The notes under the pieces: generated by a model
Databases searched by the model: none
Seen by the model: the letters and a program-made list of their open reading frames with translations, nothing else
What the model was told of the DNA's origin: nothing
NCBI GenBank assembly: GCA_018857735.1
Contig: JABMCL010000134.1
Location: 62,501 to 126,500, forward strand
Length of the DNA: 64,000 bases
Source: Alviniconcha marisindica
Lineage: Eukaryota > Mollusca > Gastropoda > Provannidae
Reading direction: 5' to 3'
Translations under genes and position numbers: made by a program
In this document: positions 12,495 through 23,944 of the stretch, piece after piece
Layout: each line of letters begins with the position of its first letter
Position numbering within the stretch: position 1 is the stretch's first letter

Positions 12495-13239
12495 AGAAAA
12501 GTCATGATTTTTCTGCAAGGTACCTTATCAATATATGCAAAAATGAGGTAAACACCTGTAAAAGGTGTACACATATATTTTTGTCTGTGATTGTTTCGAG
12601 TCGCCGCACGTTGCCCTTTGACATTTGACCTAGTTTCCCAGTAACAACGTGAACGTTTCTTTAATGCCGATGTTGGCAACGTAGTCGTATACGTACTCAC
12701 GATTCAACATTGTCAGACTGCAATTTTTTTCGTCCATTTTCCGTGGTTTTTAACTGCCGTAGCTTGTTAACGTGGCCGCTTACCCAGCAGCACTTCGTCG
12801 GCTTCCTTCGCCATTTGCAATCCGTGACGCCCACTCGAAACAATCAATGTTGCGGATTTTGGCTGTAATCGGTAGATATGGACCTCATTTAACGATTGTG
12901 ATGATATTTGTGACCCAAAATAACTTTTAAAACGGTCCAGGAATTTCCGACCGCTCCTGGGATTTTACCGGAACAGTGTTACGCCGACAATCAGATAACA
13001 CCAATTTGTTCTGGTCCGGATATTGGCCGTTTTGTGTTGAGTTACCCTAACGGTTCCGTTGTTGTCCAAAAAACTGAAGCAAACCAACGGAGCAGAAAAG
13101 CACTCTCGGCGCACGTTTCAAAATGCGTGATGAGCTGGTACTGACGAGGGAGACAAGAGCTACATTCTGCAATCAAAGCAAATCGCTTCTTCCTCTGCCC
13201 TCTCTCCTTGTCTCACTTGTTGCTGCCGGTGCGGATGCT
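12495..13239. other. No recognisable gene
   Basis: Mixed sequence without a supported coding frame or obvious repeat. Confidence 0.4.
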
Positions 13240-13436
13240 ACAAAAGCGCTAGCATCTAAAAGCGCACGCGGACCGACGGCAATACAGGAGAGTGACTTCA
13301 CAGAAGGCTACGATCTTATCGCAAACAATGAAGGCAATTTCATCGAGTAGTCTTCTGTCAAGTCGCTCGCCTGAATGGCCGTCGGTCCGCGTGCGCTTAA
13401 TTCTCTTTCAACACTTTTAGATGCTAGCGCTTTTGT
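13240..13436. repeat. Imperfect inverted repeat (foldback element)
   Basis: Arms 13,240-13,306 and 13,352-13,436 share AAAAGCGCTAGCATCTAAAA and GCGCACGCGGACCGACGGC in opposite orientation. The right arm has an extra ~15 bp, and the loop is ~45 bp. It is either a MITE-like foldback or an inverted duplication. Confidence 0.85.
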
Positions 13437-14329
13437 GAAAATAATTAATACTTCCCACGGAGCGAGTTAACGAGGTTTATATTTTTGTTGCTGTTTTGAG
13501 AAAGTATCCAACTTCCGCCGAAGTTTCAATCAATCCGGCCTTGCATGCATGGCAGATTCCTTTTCGTCAACTGAAGAATAACGTCTGATTTCCGGGCTCA
13601 GGGTTTGGACCTGGACCCCACGGTCCATTGCTGCTCGTGAACCTGTCGCTTTTAGGCAGACAGCTGTGCCGATTTCGAGAAGCAGAGTGCACTCACTCTT
13701 CCAGCTGGACTGATCCTGCAAGTCGCTTGATCATCGTTTTCGAACACAACAAGCGCACGAGATTCGTTACATTACAGAGGCATTTGGACAGTCCGCGGGC
13801 TTGTCTGAAGAGGTCAGTCAACCTAAGGCGGTCTAAGGTGTGTTTGTACGCAGGCGCAGACTGGCTGCATGACGTTCAACTGTCTGTCAGAGCGTGGCGA
13901 TCGTGTGGTCAGCTGGCCGCCGAAGCGGTCAGTTCGCGATGAGAACGCGGCGACGTCCTCCGGAGGATCGGCAACCATCTATAACATTAGTCCTCATCAT
14001 CGATTCTGTCTTCATTTTAACAACATTTCACGCGGCACCAGCAACCAAACAACGCTGCAACCACTCCTGTGGATTTTCAAAACGCGCTGTGTAAACCGAG
14101 CTGCAGTCACTCATTCAGAGTCGCATACGACTTGAGTGCAGATGCAGAGACGATTGCGCTTTAGCCGCCATTGGGAAAAGTTTACAGGCGCTCAACAAGT
14201 ATTCATAAAAAGAAATTAAAAAAATGAAATGAAATTAAACATCAAAACTGAGAGGTACGCTAACCAGAGCACTACTTCGACGACGTCAGCATAGCCTGTT
14301 GAACTGACCCTTATTAACAATTACAGACG
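13437..14329. other. No recognisable gene
   Basis: Overlapping frames of 60-105 codons occur on both strands, none with a recognisable domain. Confidence 0.4.
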
Positions 14330-16572
14330 AGCCAGTTGGACAGGCAGTTATATTGTGTCCATGTTCATGAACAAACTCCTAGGACTGGATTACAACATAC
14401 TTCCTTGGAGGAAGGTGCCGGAAAGCGATGTTCTGTGTGTGGTTCGAGAACTGTTACAGAGCAGCCAGCTGGACAGGCAGTTTACTAAGTGTCCATGTTC
14501 AGGGACTGTTACAGAGCAGCCAGCTGGACAGGCGGTTTACTGTGTCCATGTTCAGGGACTGCTACAGAGCAGCCAGCTGGACAGGCGGTTTACTGTGTCC
14601 ATGTTCAGGGACTGCTACAGAGCAGCCAGCTGGACAGGCGGTTTACTGTGTCCATGTTCAGGGACTGCTACAGAGCAGCCAGCTGGACAGGCGGTTTACT
14701 GTGTCCATGTTCAGGGACAGGCAGATTATTCAGTATTTATTCAGTGTTACAGCCAAAGGAGCCAGCTGGACAGGCAGTTTACTGTGTCCATGTTCAGGGA
14801 CTGTTACAGAGCAGCCAGCTGAACAGGGTTACTCTGGCAGTTTACTCATTGTCCATGTTCAGGGACAGGCAGTTTACTAAGTGTCCATGTTCAGGGACTG
14901 CTACAGCCAAAGCAGTCAGCTGGACAGGCAGTTTACTAAGTGTCCATGTTCAGGGACTGCTACAGCCAAAGCAGTCAGCTGGACAGGCAGTTTACTAAGT
15001 GTCCATGTTCAGGGACTGCTACAGCCAAAGCAGTCAGCTGGACAGGCAGTTTACTAAGTGTCCATGTTCAGGGACTGCTACAGCCAAAGGAGCCAGCTGG
15101 ACAGGCAGTTTACTAAGTGTCCATGTTCAGGGACTGCTACAGCCAAAGCAGCTCAGCTGGACAGGCAGTTTACTAAGTGTCCATGTTCAGGGACTGCTAC
15201 AGCCAAAGCAGTCAGCTGGACAGGCAGTTTACTAAGTGTCCATGTTCAGGGACTGCTACAGCCAAAGCAGTCAGCTGGACAGGCAGTTTACTAAGTGTCC
15301 ATGTTCAGGGACTGCTACAGCCAAAGGAGCCAGCTGGACAGGCAGTTTACTAAGTGTCCATGTTCAGGGACTGCTACAGCCAAAGGAGCCAGCTGGACAG
15401 GCAGTTTACTAAGTGTCCATGTTCAGGGACTGTACAGAGCAGCAGCTGACAAGGCAGTTTACTCATGTCCATGTTCAGGGACAGGCAGTTTACTAAGTGT
15501 CCATGTTCAGGGACTGCTACAGCCAAAGGCAGCTCAGCTGGACAGGCAGTTTACTAAGTGTCCATGTTCAGGGACTGCTACAGCCAAAGCAGTCAGCTGG
15601 ACAGGCAGTTTACTAAGTGTCCATGTTCAGGGACTGCTACAGCCAAAGGAGCCAGCTGGACAGGCAGTTTACTAAGTGTCCATGTTCAGGGACTGCTACA
15701 GCCAAAGGAGCCAGCTGGACAGGCAGTTTACTAAGTGTCCATGTTCAGGGACTGCTACAGCCAAAGGAGCCAGCTGGACAGGCAGTTTACTAAGTGTCCA
15801 TGTTCAGGGACTGCTACAGCCAAAGAGCCAGCTGGACAGGCAGTTTACTAAGTGTCCATGTTCAGGGACTGCTACAGCCAAAGGAGCCAGCTGGACAGGC
15901 AGTTTACTAAGTGTCCATGTTCAGGGACTGCTACAGCCAAAGGAGCCAGCTGGACAGGCAGTTTACTAAGTGTCCATGTTCAGGGACTGCTACAGCCAAA
16001 GGAGCCAGCTGGACAGGCAGTTTACTAAGTGTCCATGTTCAGGGACTGCTACAGCCAAAGGAGCCAGCTGGACAGGCAGTTTACTAAGTGTCCATGTTCA
16101 GGGACTGCTACAGCCAAAGGAGCCAGCTGGACAGGCAGTTTACTAAGTGTCCATGTTCAGGGACTGCTACAGCCAAAGGAGCCAGCTGGACAGGCAGTTT
16201 ACTAAGTGTCCATGTTCAGGGACTGCTACAGCCAAAGGAGCCAGCTGGACAGGCAGTTTACTAAGTGTCCATGTTCAGGGACTGCTACAGCCAAAGGAGC
16301 CAGCTGGACAGGCAGTTTACTAAGTGTCCATGTTCAGGGACTGCTACAGCCAAAGGAGCCAGCTGGACAGGCAGTTTACTAAGTGTCCATGTTCAGGGAC
16401 TGCTACAGCCAAAGGAGCCAGCTGGACAGGCAGTTTACTAAGTGTCCATGTTCAGGGACTGCTACAGCCAAAGGAGCCAGCTGGACAGGCAGTTTACTAA
16501 GTGTCCATGTTCAGGGACTGCTACAGCCAAAGGAGCCAGCTGGACAGGCAGTTTACTAAGTGTCCATGTTCA
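14330..16572. repeat. 59-bp minisatellite, ~37 copies
   Basis: Core CAGCTGGACAGGCAGTTTAC and GTGTCCATGTTCAGGGACTG. The left part carries a CAGAGCAGC variant and the right part CAGCCAAAGGAGC. Units from 15,840 to 16,560 are essentially identical, so homogenisation is strongest on the right. A period of 59 opens all plus frames in turn with the same peptide. Confidence 0.97.
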
Positions 16573-16747
16573 ACAACAGGCAGTTTGCTGTGCGGCTCCT
16601 CAACAATGCGAGGCAGAGTTCAGGAGCTGTGTGAAAGTTGAGGTGGCCGTCCTGGGCTTTCCGTCCTACGAGCCTTACGGTTTGTGTGGACGTAAAGCAA
16701 CACTGAACCATGCTTAGGCTTTGGTCACAGTTTGTCCCTAATATGTC

Positions 16748-16815
16748 AACCGTGTTGCGGCACGTTTTGTCACTACGGCACGTTTTGTCACTAACGAAGT
16801 AGTGACAAATCGTGC
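16748..16815. repeat. GGCACGTTTTGTCACT inverted/direct repeat cluster (left)
   Basis: Two direct copies of CGGCACGTTTTGTCACTA are followed by an inverted, mutated copy (AGTGACAAATCGTGC). The same motif recurs at 17,695-17,842. Confidence 0.8.
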
Positions 16816-16871
16816 AGGCATTGCACCTTTTTTTTCACTTGGATATCAGTACATGTGATATTGTGTCATTG

Positions 16872-16872
<1 letters not shown>

Positions 16873-16921
<49 letters not shown>

Positions 16922-16958
16922 ACGCGCGTGCGTGCGTGCCTGCGTGCGTGCTTTCGTG
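16873..16958. repeat. (GT)n plus GCGTGC-rich tract
   Basis: A pure GT run followed by CGTGCGTGC-type variants. Confidence 0.95.
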
Positions 16959-16965
16959 CGTGCGT

Positions 16966-17258
16966 CAAAGAGAGAGAGTCGAAGAGAAAGAGAGACAGAA
17001 CGAATGTGTGAGACAGAACGAGAGAGAGAAAGGGGAGGTAGAGACACACAGGGAAGAACGAAAGACAGAAGGAGAAGAGAGAGAGACAGACAGACAGAGA
17101 GACAGAGACAGAGACACAGAGAGAGAGAGGGACAGAGACAGCGAAAAAGGTCAGAGAGAGAGAGAGACTGAGACAGACACACAGAGAGACAGAGACATAC
17201 AGAGAGCGATAGCGAGAGAGAAAGAGAGGGAGGGAGGGAGAGAGAGCGAGAAAAAACA
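16966..17258. repeat. Imperfect (GA)n purine tract
   Basis: Nearly 300 bp of GAGA/GACA purine-rich sequence on the plus strand. Open frames through it are compositional artefacts. Confidence 0.93.
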
Positions 17259-17690
17259 TGTTAGGCACACATTATGCTACAAAATGCACAAGACGCTGCA
17301 TGGAATGAAACATCACACCCAAAGTCAGTCCACGTTTGCCTTTTATCTCATCAAACCATACCAGCCATTCAATCAAACAAGGACATCCACAACACACAAT
17401 CAAACCACATTTTTACTCAGTCTCTATATCTATTGTCATATTTCACACAGTTCACAGAGCTACGGGCAGCAGTAGCCTCGTAGTCTACTCAAAGCGATAC
17501 AGAATTTCAGTTTAGGGCTGATTGAGGCGGGGATAATAAACACAACACAATACACAACACACGCGGGCGCGCGCGCGCTGCTAGGGACACACACACACTG
17601 CACATCAACACACACACACACACACGTGAGCGCGCGCACACACACACACACAACGAGGAAAGGAAAAGACGGGTTATAGCGTTGCTGGCC
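17259..17690. other. No gene; includes CA/GC microsatellites
   Basis: Short non-repetitive stretch, then (CA)n and (GC)n blocks at 17,538-17,655. Confidence 0.5.
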
Positions 17691-17694
17691 AAGG

Positions 17695-17842
17695 ATGACA
17701 AAACGTGCAGCGAGTGGACCTTTCGGCACGTTTTGTCACCATGTAGTGACAAAACGTGCCGGAGTGACAAAACGTGCAGGCTGTGCATCAAATTTGACAC
17801 GTTTTGTCACCTTAATGACAAAACGTGCCGTAACAAACCGAC
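17695..17842. repeat. TTTTGTC palindrome cluster (right)
   Basis: Alternating forward and inverted copies of GGCACGTTTTGTCACC / GTGACAAAACGTGCC, about seven in 150 bp, able to form a series of hairpins. Confidence 0.85.
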
Positions 17843-17921
17843 ATCCGAGGACATGAAGCTCTACTTCACCACCAATGCGAGGCAAGTTAACGTGCCGGTT
17901 CTTCCTGGTCTTTCTTTGTCG

Positions 17922-17924
<3 letters not shown>

Positions 17925-17997
<73 letters not shown>
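17925..17997. repeat. (GA)n microsatellite
   Basis: About 36 uninterrupted GA dinucleotides. Confidence 0.98.
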
Positions 17998-17998
<1 letters not shown>

Positions 17999-18239
17999 CA
18001 CTCATCAGTTCAACAAACAAATAAAACGTAATTTTGTCTACAAACCCGCCGTCTTTTTAATGAGCTAAATTCCTGAACACGTTTTCAGCGATGGTAACAA
18101 AACAGCCCTGCAATGTATCAAGCACGGAAATGAACGGAGACAGTGCACATCAGACAACAGTGAGGGCAAACACAACTCGTAGATCTAATTCGTTCTCCAC
18201 ACACGGCCATCAGCTACGTGATTACCACATGACACTTCC

Positions 18240-18597
18240 TGCCGACCAGGCCGGGTACGGGGAGCATCCCGCCCCACTGGCCAGCTGCCCTAAGGCCGGG
18301 TACAGGGTGCATCCCGCCCCACTGGCCAGCTGCCCTAAGGCCGGGTACGGGGAGCATCCCGCCCCACTGGCCAGCTGCCCTAAGGCCGGGTACAGGGTGC
18401 ATCCCGCCCCACTGGCCAGCTGCCCTAAGGCCGGGTACGGGGTGCATCCCGCCCCACTGGCCAGCTGCCCTAAGGCCGGGTACAGGGTGCATCCCGCCCC
18501 ACTGGCCAGTGCCCTAAGGCCGGGTACAGGGTGCATCCCGCCCCACTGGCCAGCTGCCCTAAGGCCGGGTACAGGGTGCATCCCGCCCCACTGGCCT
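18240..18597. repeat. 45-bp GC-rich minisatellite, 8 copies
   Basis: Units of CCCGCCCCACTGGCCAGC plus GCCCTAAGGCCGGGTAC, alternating GGGGAGC and AGGGTGC. It is much more GC-rich than its surroundings. Frames remain open because the period is a multiple of three. Confidence 0.96.
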
Positions 18598-19080
18598 GAC
18601 ATGCATGATCCCCGCCCTGCAAGGAGCTGTAGTTAGACCTCCGCTACCTACTGTACGTTGTTTGTGACGGCTAAGGCTCCAAACAAAATCACCACCATTA
18701 ACAGTACGTTATTAATACACATCTCCTATTAAATGCCCACAAAAGGTGCATCACGATCAGTTAGGCAGGTTTAAGTAGCCATTTTATAAGCATCCAATCA
18801 ACCGTCGTTCGGCTCGGTTTGAAGAAGGCAGATGCTGGGAAAGACACGGAGTTAGAAACCGACCTCTCGCCAGGCACCCTCTGACTGCCAGTTCAGCTTT
18901 AGCCAGCTAGTGCCCGAGTACAAACACCTGAAACAAGCCCGCGGGCTGTCCATGCAGGTACCACGTGCCCGTGCAGCATGTTTTAAAAGCAGTGATCCAA
19001 CGTCTTGGGTCTGTGCATCTGGAAGCGCGAGTTTAAGCATGTGGTTTACTCCGCTTGTCCAAGTGGGCGGAACTCTTTGG
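18598..19080. other. No recognisable gene
   Basis: Overlapping open frames at 18,852-19,091 (minus) and 18,910-19,347 (plus) have no recognisable domain and run into repeats. Confidence 0.4.
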
Positions 19081-19250
19081 CCGACAGCCACAGCTAGTCC
19101 TCAATCTGGGTTAGGGTTAGGGGTAGGGTTAGACCCTAACCCTGGAACTCTTTGGCCGACAGCCACAGCTAGTCCTCAATCTGGGTTAGGGTTAGGGGTA
19201 GGGTTAGACCCTAACCCTGGAACTCTTTGGCCGACAGCCACAGCTAGTCC
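19066..19250. repeat. 75-bp repeat with palindromic telomere-like core
   Basis: Two full units plus a partial. Each contains GGGTTAGGGTTAGGGGTAGG followed within a few bases by CCCTAACCCT, so a TTAGGG-type run faces its complement. Confidence 0.9.
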
Positions 19251-19412
19251 CTCAGTCTGCATGCAGCTCGATGTCCTCCACACGCACCTGCCGTCTGCAA
19301 ACACTGCACTCGGCATGAGACCGTTCCCGTCAAGTCCGGCGAGGTGAAACACGGAGACAAAACAGGAAGACTTAGGATCTACCTGCCTTGCCGCTCACCT
19401 ACATGCAATTCC

Positions 19413-19434
19413 GGGGGGGGGGGGGGGGGGGGGG
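19413..19434. repeat. Poly-G (22)
   Basis: Uninterrupted G run on the plus strand. Confidence 0.95.
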
Positions 19435-19454
19435 AGGAGTCAGTAGATCTAGAA

Positions 19455-19705
19455 CTTTAACACATGTCAGCTTTATTCTACACAACAGGCTCTGACACAT
19501 TTGTCAGCTTTATTCTGCACAACAGGCTCTGACACATTTGTCAGCTTTATTCTGCACAACAGGCTCTGACACATTTGTCAGCTTTATTCTACACAACAAG
19601 GGTCTGACACATTTGTCAGCTTTATTCTGCACAACAGGCTCTGACACATTTGTCAGCTTTATTCTGCACAACAGGCTCTGACACATTTGTCAGCTTTATT
19701 CTGCG
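19455..19705. repeat. 37-bp minisatellite, ~7 copies
   Basis: Units contain ACACATTTGTCAGCTTTATT and CTGCACAACAGGCTC. Confidence 0.95.
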
Positions 19706-19879
19706 AAGAGAATATGGTTCAGCATTCTTTCTTTCTGTGTAAATTTCCTCAAAACAAAGAAACAGCCGATAGTAAAAGGGGATGAAGCACAAGCCATCAT
19801 TTAAATATTAACAAATATTTTGACTCCGAAACAAAGATTACTGCCAGCATTATCAAAACAAAAGACCTAAACATACATA

Positions 19880-20045
19880 AGGCTCAAAAGACGTTTTCCT
19901 CAACGGGACAGTATGTCCTTTTGCTAATGGGACCGTATGCCTTCTTTCTCACTGGGACAGTGATTTTGTTAACGAGGCAGTATGTTCTATTTTTAGTGGG
20001 GTAGTCAGTTTTTTTTCTTTGTGGGACAGTGTGTTCTTTCCAGGA
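19880..20045. repeat. Degenerate GGGACAGTATG series
   Basis: Diverged units of the GGACAGTATG motif shared by the next two arrays, probably their older edge. Confidence 0.6.
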
Positions 20046-20815
20046 CACGCTTCTTGTTTTGTTTTTAATGGACAGTATGCTTTATTCTTATGGGATAACT
20101 AGCACGTTTCTTGTTTTGTTTTTTTAATGGACAGTATGCTTTATTCTTATGGGATAACTAACACGTTTCTGTTGGGTATTTTTAATGGACAGTATGCTTT
20201 ATTCTTATGGGATAACTAGCACGTTTCTCTTGTTGTTTTTTAATGGACAGTATGCTTTATTCTTATGGGATAACTAGCATGTTTCTGTTTGTTTGTTTTT
20301 AATGGACAGTATGCTTTATTCTTATGGGATAACTAGCACGTTTCTGTTGTTTGTTTTTAATGGACAGTATGCTTTATTCTTATGGGATAACTAGCACGTT
20401 TCTGTTGTTTGTTTTTAATGGACAGTATGCTTTATTCTTATGGGATAACTAGCACGTTTCTGTTTGTTTTTTTTAATGGACAGTATGCTTTATTCTTATG
20501 GGATAACTAGCACGTTTCTGTTTGTTTGTTTTAATGGACAGTATGCTTTATTCTTATGGGATAACTAGCACGTTTCTCTTGTGTTTTTTTATTGGACAGT
20601 ATGCTTTATTCTTATGGGATAACTAGCATGTTTCTGTTGTGTGTTTTTTAATGGACAGTATGCTTTATTCTTATGGGATAACTAGCACGTTTCTCTTGTT
20701 GTTTTTTAATGGACAGTATGCTTTATTCTTATGGGATAACTAGCACGTTTCTGTTGTTGTTTTTAATGGACAGTATGCTTTATTCTTATGGAATAACTAG
20801 CACGTTTCTGTTGTT
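20046..20815. repeat. 58-bp minisatellite, ~13 copies
   Basis: Core AATGGACAGTATGCTTTATT and GGGATAACTAGCACGTTTCT with variable T/G-rich linkers. Confidence 0.96.
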
Positions 20816-20829
20816 CTTGTTTTCATGGG

Positions 20830-21600
20830 GCAGTATGTCTTTTTTCCCTTAATGGGACAGTATTTAATGCGTCTTTTTTCCCTTAATGGGACAGTATTTA
20901 ATGCGTCTTTTTTCCCTTAATGGGACAGTATTTAGTGCGTCTTTTTTCCCTTAATGGGACAGTATTTAATGCGTCTTTTTTCCCTTAATGGGACACTATT
21001 TAATGCGTCTTTTTTCCTTAATGGACAGTATTTATGCGTCTTTTTTTTAATGGACAGTATTTAATGCGTCTTTTTTCCTTAATGGACAGTATTTAATGCG
21101 TCTTTTTTCCCTTAATGGGACAGTATTTAGTGCGTCTTTTTTCCCCTTAATGGGACAGTATTTAATGCGTCTTTTTTCCTTAATGGACAGTATTTAATGC
21201 GTCTTTTTTCCTTAATGGACAGTATTTAATGCGTCTTTTTTCCCTTAATGGGACAGTATTTAGTGCGTCTTTTTTTTTTTAATGGGACAGTATTTAGTGC
21301 GTCTTTTTTCCCCTTAATGGGACAGTATTTAGTGCGTCTTTTTTTTCCTTAATGAGAGTATTTAGTGCGTCTTTTTCCCATTAATGGGACAGTATTTAGT
21401 GCGTCTTTTTCCCCTTAATGGGACAGTATTTAGTGCGTCTTTTTCCCTTAATGGGACAATATTTAGTGCGTCTTTTCCCCCTTAATGGGACAGTATTTAG
21501 TGCGTCTTTTTCCCCTTAATGGGACAGTATTTAGTGCGTCTTTTTTTCTTCTTAATGGGACAGTATTTAGGGCGTCTTTTTTCTTTCTTAATGAGACTGT
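20830..21600. repeat. 34-bp minisatellite, ~21 copies
   Basis: Core CCCTTAATGGGACAGTATTT and GTGCGTCTTTTTT. It shares AATGGGACAGTAT with the preceding array, so the two probably descend from one ancestor with different periods. Confidence 0.95.
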
Positions 21601-21999
21601 ATTTTCTTTGGTAATGGGAAGTTTTTCTTACAGAGACAGTCGCTTTTATTCCTAATGGGGCAGCATGTGGTTATTGTTTTTCTTCTTAATATGACAGTGT
21701 TTTTGCTCATTTGGACTGTATGCTTTATTCCTAATGAGGCAGTGTGTGTGTGTGTGTGTGTGTGTGTGCAATTTTAACGGGACAGGGTATTTTCTTACCG
21801 GGACAGTTTTTCCTTTCAGAGAGATAGTTCTCTCAGGCAGTATGTTTTATTGTCAGTGAGGCAGTACCCACTGGAAAGAATAGCTGTTCCAGAAAAGTGG
21901 ACTGTTTTGTACGGGTCAATTAAAAAATCGTGTTCTTCCCAATCTTTTGTGTGTGTTTTGCACCGTATCAATTCAGCCACAAGTGCTACGTACAGAAGA
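21601..21999. other. Degenerate GGACAGT-type repeats, no gene
   Basis: Scattered GGGACAGT or GGCAGTNTG motifs and one short (GT)n; an eroded extension of the array to the left. Confidence 0.5.
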
Positions 22000-22309
22000 G
22001 CTCAGAGGACAAGTTAACAGTATACCAGGACAAATCAACCATAAATGTATACAGCCAAGGCAAGTTAACAGTATACCAGGACAAATCAACCATAATTATA
22101 AACATGTACAGCCATGGCAAATTAACAACAGACAAGTCATATAAACATGTCAGGACAAGTCAACCTTATAAACATGTGCAACCAGGGCAAGTGTACAATA
22201 TAACATGCTGTAAGGGCAAGTATATAAACATGTAGCCGGCAGGACAAGTAAGCTAGAAGTCAACTATATATACACATGTGATTGGTAGGCTGACTCTTGA
22301 TACTGACAA
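22000..22309. repeat. Degenerate repeat (AGTTAACAGTATACCAGGAC)
   Basis: Two good copies of a ~55-bp unit, then diverged units with ACAAGTCA and AACATGT motifs. Confidence 0.65.
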
Positions 22310-22737
22310 GTCAATGATATAGAACATCTTCCATTAGGACAAAACCAACCATCTAAAGATGTAAGTCAGTAACTGGATCTTAACATGGACTCTTGATATT
22401 GACAAGTCAATGACCAAAACATGTTACAACTGAGACAAACCAACCATCTAAAGCTGTAAGTTAGTAATTGGATCTTAACACTGACTCTTGATATTGACAA
22501 GTCAATAATATAAACCTGTTACAACTGAAACCAACCAACCATCTAAAGATGTAAGTAATTGGATCTTAACATTGATTCCTACCAGTGACAAGTCTGTGAC
22601 AGAAACATGTTCAACTAGGACAAACCACCATCTAAAGATGTAAGTCAGTAATTGGATCTTAACATTGATTCCTAACAGTGACAAGTCTGTGACAGAAACA
22701 TGTTCAACTAGGACAAACCAACCATCTAAAGATGTAA
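22310..22737. repeat. ~93-bp array incorporating the Rep-A 5' end
   Basis: Each unit includes ATCTAAAGATGTAAGTCAGT and AATTGGATCTTAA, which are the target-site duplication and first bases of the Rep-A copy beginning at 22,738. The array therefore formed across a transposon junction. Confidence 0.75.
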
Positions 22738-23361
22738 GTCAGTAATTGGATCTTAATGTCATGTAAGCCACACCAGGTCACCTCAGGACAATCAAACTCT
22801 TTCATAAGCAAATGCATATCTCTGAATTCATCTCATATAATATGTAAACCCTTCCTCAAATCAAATCCATAAAATCAAGCCCTACACAAATATAAAACAA
22901 AATATATATATACACAAACATCAAACAAAATTTCAAAGAGTTAGTCATTTCAATACTGCCTTGTTTAAAAAGCATACAAGGCTTGGACATGCTGGTACTG
23001 TTGACTATTCTAGTTTATTGCTACCAGATTAAAGAAAATATAAAAAACGGTGTGGACAGAAACAATATACCAAAATACCAGTGCAACATGGCAACAAGCT
23101 ACACATCCTACCAACCATCATCCAGCTGTTCAACAAGAGCCAAGCAAGAAAGCTTATCTTTTAACAAAAACATGTCGGATAGTTTCTGGAAAAAAATAAT
23201 CAGGAGAAAGGACATGGCATTAAGAGAAAAAATGACAAGACAGATAGAGCAAGAGGTCTAGGCAAAAAGCCGAGACAGGAGACAGAAAAGGGGAATCAAA
23301 TGACAGCCCTGAGATTCCAGTCAGGAGGAGAGCCTCAGACACCCCTGCCTCCCTTCAGGGT
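22738..23361. mobile_element. Rep-A retroposon, copy 1
   Basis: A ~624-bp interspersed element flanked by a 14-bp direct repeat ATCTAAAGATGTAA (22,724-22,737 and 23,362-23,375). Shared landmarks across copies are GTAATTGGAT near the start, ATAAGCAAATGCACA, CAGTGCCATATGGCAGCAAG, CAACAAGAGCCA and CAGCCCTGAG near the end. Other copies are at 25,901, 36,395 and 57,773. There is no coding capacity and the class is unknown; the long duplication favours a non-LTR-mobilised element. Confidence 0.7.
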
Positions 23362-23384
23362 ATCTAAAGATGTAACCAGAACCC

Positions 23385-23740
23385 AACAGCATTAACAACA
23401 CAGCAGGTAATCAGGACAACCCAACAGCACTGACAACACAGTAGGTAATCAGGACAACCCAACAGCACTGGCAACACAGTATGTAATCAGGACAACCCAA
23501 CAGCACTGACAACACAGTAGGTAATCAGGACCAACCCAACAGCACTGGCAACACAGTATGTAATCAGGACAACCCAACAGCACTGGCAACACAGTAGGTA
23601 ATCAGGACAACCCAACAGCACTGGCAACACAGTATGTAATCAGGACAACCCAACAGCACTGACAACACAGTAGGTATAATCAGGAAAACCCAACAGCACT
23701 GACAACACAGTAGGCAATCAGGACAACCCAGTAGTATCAA
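23385..23740. repeat. 38-bp minisatellite, 9 copies
   Basis: Core CAACAGCACTGACAACACAG and TAATCAGGACAACC. Confidence 0.95.
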
Positions 23741-23759
23741 CAGTATTATTACTGGAGTC

Positions 23760-23944
23760 ACACAACCAAACACTGTCAGGACAAGTCAGCCAGACAAACA
23801 TGTAGCTAGCCAAGTCAGTCAAACATGTAACAGTAATGACAAGTCAGAACATGCTAAGTCAGGACGAGTTAGCCAGACAAACATGTAGTTAGCCAAGGCA
23901 ATCAAACATATAACAGTAATGGCAACATGTCACCAACACAACAT
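23760..23944. repeat. Degenerate AACATGTAGCTAGCC array, left block
   Basis: Units carry GCCAGACAAACATGTAG, CAATCAAACATGTAAC and TCAGAACATGCTAAG. It resumes at 24,995 beyond a DNA transposon. Confidence 0.8.

Noticed and set aside
14330..16572. CRISPR-like array appearance
   Set aside because: Units are contiguous head-to-tail repeats with no unique spacers, and the genome is animal.
16855..17475. 206-codon frame rich in Arg/Glu, resembling an RS-type protein
   Set aside because: It translates a (GA)n purine tract; composition artefact.
18091..18636. Proline-rich 181-codon frame (AGYGEHPAPLASCPK repeats)
   Set aside because: A 45-bp array; the opposite strand is equally open and there is no signal peptide or known family.
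22983..23261. 92-codon frame starting MDMLVLLTILVYCY (signal-like)
   Set aside because: Lies within Rep-A copy 1 and is not preserved in the other copies.
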